The notes under the pieces: model-generated
What the model was told of the DNA's origin: nothing
The model's database searches: none
Seen by the model: the letters and a program-made list of their open reading frames with translations, nothing else
Made by a program: the position numbers and the translations under genes
Assembly: GCA_019918135.1 (NCBI GenBank)
Contig: WBZZ01006894.1
Coordinates: 1 to 64,000, forward strand
Source: Paulinella micropora
Taxonomy: Eukaryota > Cercozoa > Imbricatea > Euglyphida > Paulinellidae
DNA: 64,000 nucleotides
Direction: 5' to 3'
Part shown: positions 37,836-48,415 of the stretch, piece by piece
Position numbering within the stretch: the stretch's first letter is position 1
Layout of the letters: each line of letters begins with the position of its first letter

Positions 37836-40690
37836 CCAAAGTTCTAATATAAACTACCACAGCGATATGACGTGGACAGGATGCTGCTGTAGCAGCTTGA
37901 GGGTGCCGTTGAAAATATCAGGCTGTCGCATGGTTCTCAGTGCTAAGATTAAAACTTTGTCAGAAATTTTTTTAATTTTTTTTTGTACATTTCTTTGAGC
38001 GCCCCTGCCCTCCGAACGGCACAATTTGGCGCCAAATTTAGCTGGGACCGTTCCGGAGGCTAGCAGAGAGATCGGACGTTTTTCCGCGGGGAGTAACGGT
38101 ACGCTTTTTACGCACACAAAAATGTTTTTCGGCTTTCTTACCTTCCCTAGAGGCAGGGAGGTGCAGAGCAAAGGGGAGCGGGGCGACAAAGGTGACAGGG
38201 GCGACAAAGGTGAGAGGGGCAACAAAGGTGAGAGGGGCGACGAGAGTGAGAGGGAGGGCTACAACAGGTCTTCCTCACGGCGGCCCAGCCGAGCGTCTGT
38301 GTGGGATTTTCTTTTTGCGCAAGTAAATTTTGGCGCCAAATTTGCGCTTACGGCTGTTTCCCCGGGAAGGCTAATACGTGCTGCCTCTTTCAACCGTATC
38401 ACGCACCCTACCGCCGGATGGCACAATTTGGCGCCAAATTTAGCTGGGGCCGTTCCGGGGGCTAGCGGAGAAATCGGACGTTTTCCCGCGGGGAGAAACC
38501 CGCGGGCCTTTTACTCGTACGAAAATGTTTTTCGGCCCTCTCACCTTCCCTAGAGGCAGGGAGGTGCAGAGCAAAGGGGAGCGGGACGACAAAGGGGAGC
38601 GGGACGACAAAGGTGAGAGGGGCGACAAAGGTGAGAGGGGCGACAAAGGGGAGAGGGGCGACAAAGGTGAGAGGGGCGACGAGAGTGAGAGGGAGGGCTA
38701 CAACAGGTCTTCCTCACGGCGGCCCAGCCGAGCGTCTGTGTGGGATTTTCTTTTTGCGCAAGTAAATCTTGGCGCCAAATTTGCGCTTACGGCTGTTTCC
38801 CCGGGAAGGCTAAGACGTGCTGCCTCTTTCAACCGTATCACGTACCCTACCGCCGGACGGCACAATTTGGCGCCAAATTTAGCTGGGGCCGTTCCGGAGG
38901 CTCAAGGAGCAGAGAGGAGGGGAAGGGCGCAGAAGCTGCAAAAGAAATAAATACATGCAACGCCTCCACTAAACCACTCCCCTCTGTTCATATTTCTTTG
39001 AGCCTGCGCACAGCGGCCGAGCTATGGCACGGACGGGACGCCGTCGGGATTATTAAACTCTTATCCTCCTAGCACATTGACCACCGCCCATCCATTTGCA
39101 CATGGTTGTGCTAGAGCACGGTCCTCCGCTCCTAGTTTTCAGTGCTCAAGTGTAGGACAGTCGAGTGGGCCGGATGCTGCGGCAACCCGAGAGTGCCGTT
39201 GCAAGTGTCAAGTGTAAGACTTTGTCGAGTTTTAATCCAGCGGGGAGGGTGAATGGCGCAGAAGCTACAAACAAAATAAATACATGCAACGCCTCCACTA
39301 AACCTTTCCCCTTATGTTGGGCGCCTTTCTCCCTTCCCTCTTACAGACAGGGGGGAAAGATAGATTAAATCCTCCCGGCCCCTTCTCCTCTTAGTTTTCA
39401 GTGTCAAGATTACAACTTTGTCACGGATTTTTTTTTTGTATATTTCTTAGCGCGCCCCTGCCCTCCCAATTCTCAGACAGTGAGAGGGGGGGGGGAGAAA
39501 ACACATCCCGCCCCTTTCTTTCCCCCCCCCCCCCGTCTGTTTCCTTTGTTGTCAGACCAAAAGAAAATTTTTCCTTTTTTCATATTTCCGCGGATCTTGC
39601 GCACGATGCTGGCAGAGCCATGGCACTGACAGATGCTGTCGGGCCCGCCGGGGCTTTTGTTTTGGCACATTGACCATCGCGCATCCATCCTCCGCAGTGT
39701 CGAGCTGGAGCACGGTGATCTGCTCCTAGTTTTCAGTGCCCCAAGTGTAAGACCGTCGAGTGGGCCGGATGCTGCAACAGCCTGAGGGTGCCGTTGCAAG
39801 TGTCAAGTGTAAGACTATGCCGAGTTTTAATTCAGCGTGGACTTTTCTTAAACTTTATTGGCGCCCCCCTGCCTCTTCCCCTCTCCCCTGAGCCCAGGGG
39901 GCTCAAGGAGCAGGGGAGGGGAAAGAAGAAGGGTGAATGGCGCAGAAGCTACAAACAAAATAAATACATGCAACGCCTCCACTAATCCTCCCCAGCCCCT
40001 TCTCCTCTTAGCTTTCAGTGCCAAGAGTACGAATTTGTCACGGGTTTTTTGTAATTTTTTTTTGTACACCGGCGAAGCGCGCCCCTGCCTTCCCGATTCT
40101 CAGACAGTGAGAAAGGGGCGGGTAGAAGTTCTTTTCCCCCTTTCTTCCCCCCCCCCTTCTCCCCTTCCCCCCGTCTGTCCCCTTTGTTGTCAAGCAAAAA
40201 AATTTTTTTTTCGTTTTATATTTTTCTAACCTTGCGCACGGCCAAGCCATGGCACGGACAGGATGCCGTCGGGCCCGCCGGGGCCTTTGTCTTCCTAGCA
40301 CACATGACCACCGCCCATTCGTTCGCCGCAGGGTCGTGCTGGAGCACGGTGCTCTGCTCCTAGTTTTCAGTGCCTCCAATGTAAGACCGTCGAGCTTTAA
40401 TTCAGCGCATTCTTTTTCGCACTCTCTTGGCGCCCCTACTCCCCCCCCCCCCTTCCCTCCCGCTCCCGATTTCCCCTTCCCCTGCTCCTTGAGCCCCCGG
40501 GCTCAGGGGGCTCAGAGGGAGGGAGGAAAGAAAGGGGGAGGGGGGGGGGCGCCCCCCCCCATCAGTGGGCTCACGCACCCTACCTCCGGACAGCACAACT
40601 TGGCGCGGCACCTCCCCCTTTTCACTCCCGCTCCCGTACCCCAACGAGAGAAATTACTAAAAATCCCTGACGAAATTTTAATCTTGGCAC
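37836..40690. repeat. Right-type repeat mosaic with H repeats
   Basis: A variant G-module tail (37840-37920), an A module (37930-38010), two H repeats (38026-38910), an E module (38929-38973), G modules (near 39005, 39600, 40230), E modules (39255, 39940), A modules in forward orientation and a double-hairpin element (about 40490-40562). Just before 40691 an A-module end in the reverse orientation (ATTTTAATCTTGGCAC) abuts the F-box/LRR gene. No gene seen. Confidence 0.65.
38026..38910. repeat. H repeats, two tandem copies
   Basis: A unit of about 385-475 bp: AAAATGTTTTTCAGCCCTCT-type start, GAGGCAGGGAGGTGCAGAGC, an 18-bp micro-tandem, CTACAACAGGTCTTCCTCAC, CTTTTTGCGC, a first GGCGCCAAA dyad, GTTTCCCCGGGAA, CCGTATCACGCACCCTACC, and a second dyad AATTTGGCGCCAAATT (38864-38879 in the second copy). 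Other copies: 33540-33800, 43380-43715, 45900-46715 and 48650-50580. The dyad-plus-CGTATCACGC part is the reverse complement of the GGCCCCAGCCAAATTTGGCG to GCGTGATACGG part of the left B composites. Confidence 0.8.
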
Positions 40691-41730
40691 AGCCGAGTGC
40701 CGGGCACGATAGGCCAGATTTGGGGGTGAGGTCCGCGAGCACCTCCGGGGGGCCTCCCCGCCGGAGAGCCAAAAGCCGGCGGCTCTCGCAGCGCGCCTGT
40801 GCGCTCTTCACCTTGCCCGACTGCCTTTGGCCCTTGGTTCGAGCCTGTCTGGGGGCCGATCAGCTGGTTAGCCTAGCTTCGACTTGCCAGGAGGCCCTGG
40901 CGCTGTGCCGACGACCGTCTTTTTGGCTGGGCTTTCAACCACCGCATTTTCAGCTGAGGGATTCGGTCTGTCGTAAAATACTCACTGTTTACCGCGGCCT
41001 GTGCCTGGCCACCCAGACGGCGGTGGGCGTGGTGTACTGTGCTGCTGATCAATCCGGAATCGCTAGCCGGCTCTTGTGCGGCCTTCACGTGCGCGAGCTG
41101 CACTACCAGGGCGATCAGACCGGGGAAGCAGACCCGGGCCTGGCCCGGGTGTTAGCGGCCCTGGTGTCTGTCAGCCGCCTTTTTATCGATGAGTGCGACA
41201 GCGAGGACCTACAAGAGGCACTGGCCTGCTTGCAAGCGCCCCTAGCCCTCGCTGAACTAATGTTGGAAAGCGAGGGCATCACGGACGACACGCTGGCCAC
41301 AATTTCAGGGCTGGAGTCACTCGTTCGCCTGAAGCTCGACTCGTGTTGGGAAGTCACCCGCCGGGGGCTAAATTTCCTGCGAGCGCTGACCGAACTCAAG
41401 ACCTTGGAACTAGATGTCTGCCGGCTAGGCCAGGATGGCAGTCTGGATCCCTTGCTCTACCTAAACAACCTCTGCGTGCTGACGTTAGGCTATAGTGGTG
41501 GCCTCGCGGCTTCGGCTCTACTGGCGCTAGCGCTGGTCCCGAACCTCCGGGAACTAAACCTGCAAACGTTTGAAGAGGTTGCCTACGACGAGCTACTACA
41601 GATATGTGCTTCCAGAACTTTGCGGACCTTACGGCTGTACCAGTGCGGGGGTATTGCGCCCGAGACAGTAGCACAGCTCAGGCAGGCCAGGCCCCAGGTA
41701 GACGCGTTCTTAACCGAGACTCTTCCGTGA
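40691..41730 (+). CDS. F-box/LRR protein, 5' end lost in repeat
   Basis: The frame is open from a repeat-borne ATG at 40249, but the first plausible protein sequence begins after 40691, where repeat ends; there is no ATG between. Residues encoded from about 40795 form a good F-box: LPDCLWPLVRACLGADQLVS, then LASTCQEALALCRRPSFWLG. About seven LRRs of the Cys-containing type follow: VSRLFIDECDSEDL, LAELMLESEGITDDTLATIS, LVRLKLDSCWEVTRRGL, LKTLELDVCRLG, LCVLTLGYSGG, LRELNLQTFEEV and LRTLRLYQCGGI. Probably a substrate-recognition subunit for a host SCF ligase. The repeat has replaced the native start region, or a fused or non-AUG start is used. Confidence 0.7.
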
Positions 41731-41780
41731 ACCGCCGGAAGTTGGAAATCGTGAACATGAACAATAGAAATGCTACAAAC

Positions 41781-41792
41781 TTTTAATTAAAA
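41781..41792. terminator. Shared AT palindrome between convergent genes
   Basis: TTTTAATTAAAA is a perfect 12-bp palindrome in the 130-bp gap between the convergent F-box/LRR gene (stop 41730) and the fibre-like gene (stop 41860). Motifs like ATTAAA follow the stops of several other genes here, so a bidirectional 3'-end signal is plausible. Confidence 0.4.
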
Positions 41793-41859
41793 CAACTCTT
41801 CTGTCTTGTGTCTTCGATTGTGTGCGGGCTGCCCAAGCTGGTCCTTGCCAACCCGCAAC

Positions 41860-42576
41860 CTAGGCACCCTCGTCCAAGTGGGGTTTTTCTGGTACGGGCC
41901 CCGGCGGCAGCCCGTCGGGGCCCGAGGCTGCGGTGGACCATTTCAGCACGCCGAGGTCTACCCCCTGCGGGACGACGAAGCCCTTGGACTCGTCGAACGT
42001 TGTATGCCGCGGCTTGTGGCAGTTCGAGTTAGGAGCCAGCGGCCAGCCGGAGCAAATGGTGTACTGGACACAGAGGCGGATCCGCCCGTCGACGCTTACC
42101 TCTAGCTTGTTTTGCTTGATGGCAGAGCTTGCGTAATTGAATTCAAACAGCAGTGGGAAAAAGGTTTTGTCGGGAAAGAAATATGTGACGGCTTGCGCGG
42201 GCCGCCAGTTCGCAGGCAACTGCAGCAAAGTACACCAGGCCTCCACTCTAGTTGTGTTACTCTTTGTCGTACTGTCTGGAGGAAGGGCCGTGGCCTCTTC
42301 GAAGCGCAGTCGGTCCTGATCGAAAACGACGTGCCCCTCTAGCATGCACAGTGAGCCCAGCCCGCGGCAGACAACGCCTGTGCCGCTGTGCCCCCAGCGG
42401 GCGAGCTCGGCCGCCTCGATGGCCAGCTGGCGCGGCACGGTGGCATTGGCCAGAGCCTTGGCCAAGGCCTCCACCTGACTAGCTAGCCGAGAGGTTTCGA
42501 AGCGAAGCGCCGCCAGCTCCTGGTCGGGCTCCTGGGCACTGTCTTGTGGTTCTATGGTAGATGGTGCGGCCCCCAT
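41860..42576 (-). CDS. Fibre-like protein, second paralogue, 238 aa
   Basis: ATG at 42574-42576, TAG at 41860-41862. MGAAPST is a myristoylation-type N-terminus. Residues 18-58 form a coiled-coil-like helix (QELAALRFETSRLASQVEAL). Residues 60-170 match the C-terminal beta domain of 17458-18381: ARWGHSGTGVVCRGLG, LCMLEGHVVFDQD, LPANWRPAQAVTYFFP and KLEVSVDGRIRLC. The beta-rich N-terminal domain of the longer paralogue is missing. The last 40 residues are Pro/Gly-rich. An ATATATATAT run abuts the start codon. A trimeric fibre or stalk role is inferred from the pattern. Confidence 0.75.
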   Translation of the reverse strand: MGAAPSTIEPQDSAQEPDQELAALRFETSRLASQVEALAKALANATVPRQLAIEAAELARWGHSGTGVVCRGLGSLCMLEGHVVFDQDRLRFEEATALPPDSTTKSNTTRVEAWCTLLQLPANWRPAQAVTYFFPDKTFFPLLFEFNYASSAIKQNKLEVSVDGRIRLCVQYTICSGWPLAPNSNCHKPRHTTFDESKGFVVPQGVDLGVLKWSTAASGPDGLPPGPVPEKPHLDEGA

Positions 42577-42760
42577 ATATATATATTTTGCTTGGGGCGT
42601 AGCCTGTGGATGATTTTTGTCTTCTTTCGCGCAGGTGCAAACTTTAATAAAAATACAAGTCTACGAGATGCAGAAAAACGCAGAATCAGGGAGAGGAGAG
42701 AAACAAAAAGGGGAGAGGAGGAGGAAGGGGAAAGAGTGCGCAGCTCAGCCCCTTGCCCCT

Positions 42761-43203
42761 CTACTTACGCAAAACCCTTAGCTGGTGCAGCTCGAGAGCT
42801 TGCGCCAGGCGCTCGGCTCCGGCGGTAGTGACTTGCCTGGCCCTGCCCAGTTTTAGCGACCTCAGGTCCGCTAGCTGTTCTAAGTGAACAAGTCCCTCGT
42901 CAGTCACTTCTTGACAAAGCTCGAGGCGCAGCTCGCACAGCCCGGTAAACCGTGCCAGACTCTTTAGCGTGTAGTCGTGGATGCTCACGTTGAGTAGCTG
43001 CAACCGCCGGAGGCCGCTGGGCAGTTCGGCGAGCCACGCGCCGGCACACCCGCCCTGGAGCTCTAGCCCGAGGCTGCGCAGCCCTTGCCAGCGCCGCACT
43101 GCCAGGCGCAGCCCGCCGTCGGTCAAGCGGTTGCAGCCAAGGATTGCCACCGTGTGCAGGCCCGGCAGGTTGCGTGCGAGGTCACCGAGCCCCCGGCCCT
43201 TTT
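42761..43203 (-). CDS. LRR protein fragment, 5' end lost in repeat
   Basis: Stop TAG at 42761-42763; homology runs up to 43203, where a forward A module begins and supplies a meaningless upstream frame. Five Cys-containing LRRs are visible: LHTVAILGCNRLTDGGLRLA, LRSLGLELQGGCAG, LQLLNVSIHDYTL, LCELRLELCQEVTDEGLVHL and LRSLKLGRARQVTTAGAERL. The amino-terminal part, where an F-box would be, is not present. An ATTAAAG motif follows the stop at about 42640. Likely a truncated gene. Confidence 0.65.
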
Positions 43204-45061
43204 CTCTCTTAGTTTTCAGTGCCAAAAATTAAAACTTTGTCAAGGATTTCTTTTTTCGCGTGATTTTTTGTACACCGGCGAAGCGCGCCCCTGCTCCTCC
43301 TTCCCTGCCTTTTTTCTCTGCAAGGATATGCGGAAATATCTGCGGAAATATGAAAAGTGGCAAGCAACAATTTTTTTTGGAACGCGTTTGCACGCGCTCT
43401 GAGGAGGGACGAGGGGGGGAGGAATAAGCAGAGGACAAAGGTGAAAGGGGCGACGAAAGTGAGAGGGGCGACGAGAGTGAGAGGGGCGACGAGTGTGAGA
43501 GGGAGGGCCTTGGCTGGGTCTTCCTCACGGCAGCCCAGCCGAGCGTCTGTGTGGGATTTTCTTTTTGCGCAAGTAGATTTTGGCGCCAAGTTAGCACTTA
43601 CGGCTGTTTCCCGGGAAAACTAAGACCTACTGCCCTTTTCGGCCGTATCACGCACCCTACCTCCGGACGGCACAATTTGGCGCCAAATTTAGCTGGGGCC
43701 GTTCCGGAGGCTCAAGGAGCAGGGAAGAGGGCGAGGGGAAGGACGCAGAAGCTGCAAAAGAAATAAATACATGCAACGCCGCCACTAACCCCCTGCCCTC
43801 TCTTCATATTTTCTGACCTTGCGCACAGTGGCCGAGCTATGGCGCGGACAGGGCGCCGTCGGAGTAAGTGAGGCTCTTGTCCTCCTAGCACATTGACCAC
43901 CGCCCATCCATTCGCGCAGGGTCGTGCTGGAGCACGGTCCTCCGCTCCTAGTTTTCAGTGCTCAAGTTGTAGGACCGTCGAGTGGGCCGGATGCTGCGGC
44001 AGCCTGAGGAGGGTGCCGTTGCAAGTGTCAAGTGCAATGCCTTGTCGAGCTTTAATTCTGCATAAATTACATTTTCTTGGCGCGGCCCCTCCCCCTGCCC
44101 TTTCCCGCTCTCTGCTCTCAGATGGGGGGCACAAAGAGCAGGGGCAGAATTGCAACAAAACTAAGAAGATTCCATGGAGCCTATGGCGGGGGGAGGGGGA
44201 GGGGAAGGGCACAGAAGCTGCAAAAAAAATATATACATGCAACGCCGCCACTAACCCCTTGCCCTCTCTTCATATTTTTCTGACCTTGCGCACAGTGGCC
44301 GAGCTATGGCGCCGTCGGAGTAAGTGAGGGGCTCTTGTCCTCCTAACACATTGACCACCCCCATCTATTCGCCGCAGGGTCGTGTTGGAGCACGGTGCGC
44401 AGGATCTGCGGAAATATGAAAAGTAGAAAAGAAATTTTTTTTGGAACGCGTTTGCACGCGCAAACAAGGGACAAGGGGAGGGGGGGGGGGTAGCAGGGGA
44501 CAAGGGGGAACAGAGGGACGAAAGGGGGGGGGGCGGGGAGGGGAAACACACCCCATCCTCCCTGTACACGTTCTCAGTGCCAAGATTAAAATTTTGTCAG
44601 TAATTCTTTATTTTTTTCCTGTACACCGGCGAAGCGCCCCCCCCCCCTTATTTCATATTTTTCTGACTTTGCGCACGATGGCTGAGCTATGGTACGGATA
44701 GGACGCCGTTGGGGTAAGTGAGGGACTTTCGTCCTCCTAGTTTTCAGTGCCCCCCAGTGTAAGACCGTCGAGCTTTAATTCAGCGCATTCTTTTTAGCAC
44801 TCCCTTGACGCCCCTACCCCTTCCCTTTCCCTCCCGCTCCCGATTTCTCTGCTCCTTGAGCCCCCGGGCTCAGGGGGCTCAGAGGGGGGAAGAAAGAAGA
44901 GGGAGGGGGGGTGGCGCCCCCCCCCCCTTTGGTGGGCTCCAAAAAAAAGTTTACTTATTTTTGCCCCTCCGCTCTGAGGAGGAAGGAAGATGTGCCGCGT
45001 GCTGTTCTTTCTCTCTTCCAACTGCTTGCCGGTCTCAGGGGGAGGTTTGCCTTTTTAGATT
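43204..45061. repeat. Right-type repeat mosaic
   Basis: A module (43205-43290), an H repeat (43380-43715), E modules (43747-43790, 44211-44255), G modules (near 43825, 44287, 44675), an F module (about 44130-44190, forward), A modules, a double-hairpin element (about 44855-44930) and a transposon-end-like segment (44968-45075). No gene seen. Confidence 0.65.
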
Positions 45062-45086
45062 TCAATCTAATCCGGAATGGTTTCCA

Positions 45087-45106
45087 AACCGGCTCTTTTG
45101 CCGGTT
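45087..45106. other. Hairpin AACCGGC/GCCGGTT
   Basis: 7-bp perfect stem with loop TCTTTT, extended by TCC/GGA. It lies at the junction of a transposon-end-like segment and a gene fragment. Confidence 0.6.
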
Positions 45107-45255
45107 CGGAACGAAGTCTAAGCGTTCAACGATGGCCTGCTGTTGCGTGACCTCAATAGCCAGGCTTTCTATTGCGTCGGTCACCGCAGCGTATAGTTTC
45201 CCCTTGTACCAGGCCACGACGTCCGCGCCTGTGTAACTAGCTTCAAACAGCTGAT
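45107..45255 (-). pseudogene. Gene fragment between two hairpins
   Basis: The minus-strand translation reads FEASYTGADVVAWYKGKLYA, then AVTDAIESLAIEVTQQQAIV and ERLDFVPN. It looks like real coding sequence (tryptophan, tyrosine, amphipathic helix) but has no start, no stop of its own and is only about 50 residues. Family not recognised. Hairpins flank it exactly on both sides (45087-45106, 45256-45291). Confidence 0.5.
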
Positions 45256-45291
45256 CCCCGGCACCGGAGTCCATGGACGCCGGTGCCGGGG
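45256..45291. other. Perfect 12-bp hairpin
   Basis: CCCCGGCACCGG (45256-45267) pairs with CCGGTGCCGGGG (45280-45291); the 12-base loop contains the palindrome TCCATGGA. It stands between the gene fragment and a G module. Confidence 0.8.
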
Positions 45292-45299
45292 AACGTCTG

Positions 45300-47280
45300 T
45301 TTTTGGAGACGCACGGTGACGCACGGTGGCCGAGCCATGGCACGGACAGGACGCCGTCGGAGTAGCAAGGCTTTTGTCCTGGCGATTGACCACCGCCCAT
45401 CCATCCGCCGCAGGGCCGTGTTGGGGGCACGGTGATCCGCTCCTAGTTTTCAGTGCTAATTCAGCGTGGGCTTTTTTTGCACTTTCTTGGCGCCCCACTC
45501 TCTCCTGTCCCTTCCCTCTCCCTCTTGGTTCTCAGTGCTAGGATTAAAACTTTATCAAAATTTTTTTATTTTTCTTTCTTGTACACAGGCGAAGCGCGCC
45601 CCTGCCCTTCCTTCTCCCGCTCCTACCCCAGATTTTCCGACAGTGATGGGGGGGGATGCACTCCCCGCCCCCCTTCCTCTCCCTCCCTCCTTCTTTTCTA
45701 CCCCCCCCGTCTGTTCCCTTTGTTGTCTGGCAAGATTTTTTTTTCTTTTCATATTTCCGCAGGTCTTGCGCACGGTGGCCGAGCTATGGCACGGACAGGA
45801 CACCGTCGAGCTTTAATTCAGCGTAAATTACACCGGCGAAGCGCGCTCCTGCTCCTCCTTCCCTGCCTCTCCCCTCTGCAAGTATATGCGGAAATATCTG
45901 CGGAAATATGAAAAGTGGCAAGCAACAATTTTTTTTGGAACGCGTTTGCACGCGCTCTGGGGAGGGACGAGGGGAGGGGGAGGGGGGGAAAAATAAGCAG
46001 AGGACAAAGGTGCGAGGGGCGACGAAGGTGAGAGGGGTGACGAAAGTGAGAGGGAGGGCTACAACAGGCCTTCCTCACGGCGGCCTAGCCAAAGCGTCTG
46101 TGCGGGATTTTCTTTTGCGCAATTAGCTTTTGGCGCCAAATTAGCGCTTACGGCCGTTTCCCTGGGAAAGCTAAGACGTACTGCCCGGCTGGACCCTGGC
46201 GGGCGCACCCTACCTCCAGACGGCACAATTTGGCGCCAGATTTAGCTGGGACCGTTCCGGAGGCTAGCAGAGAGATCGGACGTTTTCCCGCGGGGAGAAA
46301 CGGTACGCATTGTACTCACACGAAAATGTTTTTCAGCCCTCTCACCTTCCCTAGAGGCAGGGAGGTGCAGAGCAAAGGGGAGCGGGACGACAAAGGGGAG
46401 CGGGACGACAAAGGGGAGCGGGGCGACGAAGGTGAGAGGGGCGACAAAGGTGAGAGGGGCGACGAAAGTGAGAGGGGCGACGAGAGTGAGAGGGAGGGCC
46501 GCCGTGAGGTCTTCCTCACGGCGGCCCAGCCAAAGCGTCTGTGTGGGATTTTTTTTTGCGCAAGTACAGCCGTAGGCGCCAAATTGGCGCTTACGGCTGT
46601 TTCCCCGGGAAAGCTAAGACGTACTGCCTGGCCGGACCCTGGCGGGCGCCCCCTACCTCCGGACGGCACAATTTGGCGCCAAATTTAGCTGGGGCCGTTC
46701 CGGAGGCTCAAGGAGGGTGCCGTTGCAAGTGTCAAGTGTAAGACTTTGTCGAGTTTTAATTCAGCGTAGACTTTTCTTGCACCGGCGAAGCGCCCTACTA
46801 CTCCTCCCTCTCCCCCCCCCCCCCTTCTTTCCCCCTCTGTTCTCTTTGTTGTCGGGCAAAAAAAAAATTTCCGCAGATCTTTTTATATTTTTCTGACCTT
46901 GCGCACGGTGGCCGAGCCATGGCACGGACAGGACGCCGTCGGGGCCGGCCGGGGCCCTTGTCCTCCTAGCACATTGACCCCCGCCCATCCATCCGCCGCA
47001 GGGTCGTGCTGGATCACGGTGCCTTCTGAGTGTAAGACTGTCGAGATTTAATTTAGCGTGGACTTTTCTTGCACTTTCTTGGCGCCACACTCTCCCTGTC
47101 CCTTCCCTCTCCCTCTTGGTTCTCAGTGCTAGGATTAAAACTTTGTCAAAAAATTTCTTTCGCGTGATTTTTCTTGTACACCGGCGAAGCGCGTCCCTGC
47201 CCTCCCTTCTCCCGCTCCTGCGCCCTTTTAGAGAAAACGGACATTTCCCGAGGGTTTGCTTGCTTTCAAGGGGCACCTAG
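45300..47280. repeat. Right-type repeat mosaic with H repeats
   Basis: G modules (near 45320, 45770, 46903), A modules in forward orientation (45520-45600, 46740-46800, 47110-47200) and H repeats (45900-46260, 46260-46715) whose 18-bp arrays lie at about 46010-46055 and 46375-46495. 47220-47280 is the edge of a unique island. No gene seen. Confidence 0.65.
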
Positions 47281-47432
47281 CTTTCGATGCTGAAATTGAA
47301 CGGGAAGACCGGACGCTGACGAAATCGGCAGTCTTGGGGAAGAGAAGAGACAGACATGCTTGTCGAAGTTTTGGCTTTTAATAACAAAAAAATCAAGGCG
47401 AGGTCCCCCATAAAAAAACCTATCAGACAACA

Positions 47433-48035
47433 TTAGCCCCGCCAGCCGTTGATGCCGTCCCACAGCAGGTCTATGTCGCGCAAATAACGACGCGGCATCC
47501 AACATTCCGCCTCCTCCCGCATGTAATCTCTGCTGGCCTTCATAGCCAGCAGCCTGCCCGCGTAGCGAAACTTGGCGCTCGCTTTCTCCCACACGACTTG
47601 CGCTGCCGGGTTAGGGCCCTCCAGGGGCAGGTCCGCGCACACCGGGTCTAGCTTCAACATGTCGATGACTGCTTCGTGCAAGAACGCCCTGGCCTTGATG
47701 GTCGGGTTCGTGAACTGCCCCTCAAAAATACGCCGCAACGTAAGGTAGTTCTGGGTCACTCGCCAATCCACTGCCTCTTTCAACGCAAAGTTTCGGACGG
47801 CATAACATTTGTTCTTGTGCTCTGCCCGCCAGTGCTTTTTCTGGCAGTCGCGGTCACAGTACAGGTGCAACCTACAGCGCCGGCACGCTTTCAGCGGTTG
47901 TGTTTCAGAGTCCGGGCGCCGGCACGTCGCACACGCCAGGACGTTAAGCACGGGGTCCGGCTCGACAACAGGTGCAAGAGTTGCAATTGGCACTTGGGTA
48001 GACGCGACGTCTGCTGTCTCGGTCTTGTCCTCCAT
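47433..48035 (-). CDS. MYND zinc-finger protein, 200 aa
   Basis: ATG at 48033-48035 (MEDKTETADV), TAA at 47433-47435. A longer in-frame extension upstream is rejected because it reads through a promoter-like module. Residues 35-77 are a complete MYND finger: Cys35, Cys38, Cys51, Cys54, Cys60, Cys64, His73, Cys77 (CATCRRPDSE... YCDRDCQKKHWRAEHKNKC). MYND fingers bind Pro-rich peptides or partner proteins in regulators and methyltransferases. Residues 80-200 are helical (WRVTQNYLTLRRIFEGQF, AFLHEAVIDMLKLDP) and match nothing I know; there is no SET domain. A TTATTAAAAGCC motif follows the stop, with a TTCGACAAGC string like the A module. Confidence 0.85.
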   Translation of the reverse strand: MEDKTETADVASTQVPIATLAPVVEPDPVLNVLACATCRRPDSETQPLKACRRCRLHLYCDRDCQKKHWRAEHKNKCYAVRNFALKEAVDWRVTQNYLTLRRIFEGQFTNPTIKARAFLHEAVIDMLKLDPVCADLPLEGPNPAAQVVWEKASAKFRYAGRLLAMKASRDYMREEAECWMPRRYLRDIDLLWDGINGWRG

Positions 48036-48160
48036 TTTTGGCCAAAAGAAAGGTACAAAGACTTGCAATTCTACAATGCGGCGCCTTGGCGAAAACTCTG
48101 TTCTTTCTCTTTTTTGTTTCTGGCACGAAATTTGTCGCCAAATTTCGAGTGTGTGCATGT
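48036..48160 (-). promoter_or_regulatory. Promoter-like region of the MYND gene
   Basis: Contains CGCCTTGGCGAAAACTCTGT and GAAATTTGTCGCCAAATTTC (about 48126-48145, a near-perfect dyad), followed by GTGTGTGCATG. Read on the opposite strand this is the promoter-like part of the B composite repeats (AATTTGGCGACAAATTTCAT, GAGAAAAAACAGAGTGTTCG). So a B-repeat part is the flank of a real gene here, as for Sel1. Confidence 0.5.
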
Positions 48161-48415
48161 TTCTTGTACATTCTTACTGCAGCCGTTGCGAGCTATCGTG
48201 TGCCAGTATACTTGGTTGGCCAGCGCCGCTAGCGTGAGGATCACACGCAAGGCAGGCAGGGGTAGTATAACTGACGGATATCGTTTTGTAGCTGGCCTCG
48301 TCGCCCCAACCCCACGGGCGCCGAGAGGGCGACGCTGCTGGTCCGTGCAGGCCGTCTGGCCGCCGCCCGATATCGCGCGAGATACCCGGGACAAGAGCCG
48401 CCCGCTCCGCTCCCG
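48161..48415. other. Unique spacer, no convincing gene
   Basis: Non-repeat sequence with open frames on both strands, one of them (plus) reading YTWLASAASVRITRKAGRGS. No start, no domain and no support for either frame. It may be a remnant. Confidence 0.3.

Noticed and set aside
40249-40690. Repeat-borne ATG as the start of the F-box/LRR gene
   Set aside because: The 147 codons from it are G-module, A-module and double-hairpin sequence that lack sense in every other copy; a fusion start cannot be excluded but is not supported.
47433-48158. Longer start for the MYND protein
   Set aside because: The extra 40 codons read through the promoter-like module shared with repeats; the ATG at 48035 gives a normal N-terminus.
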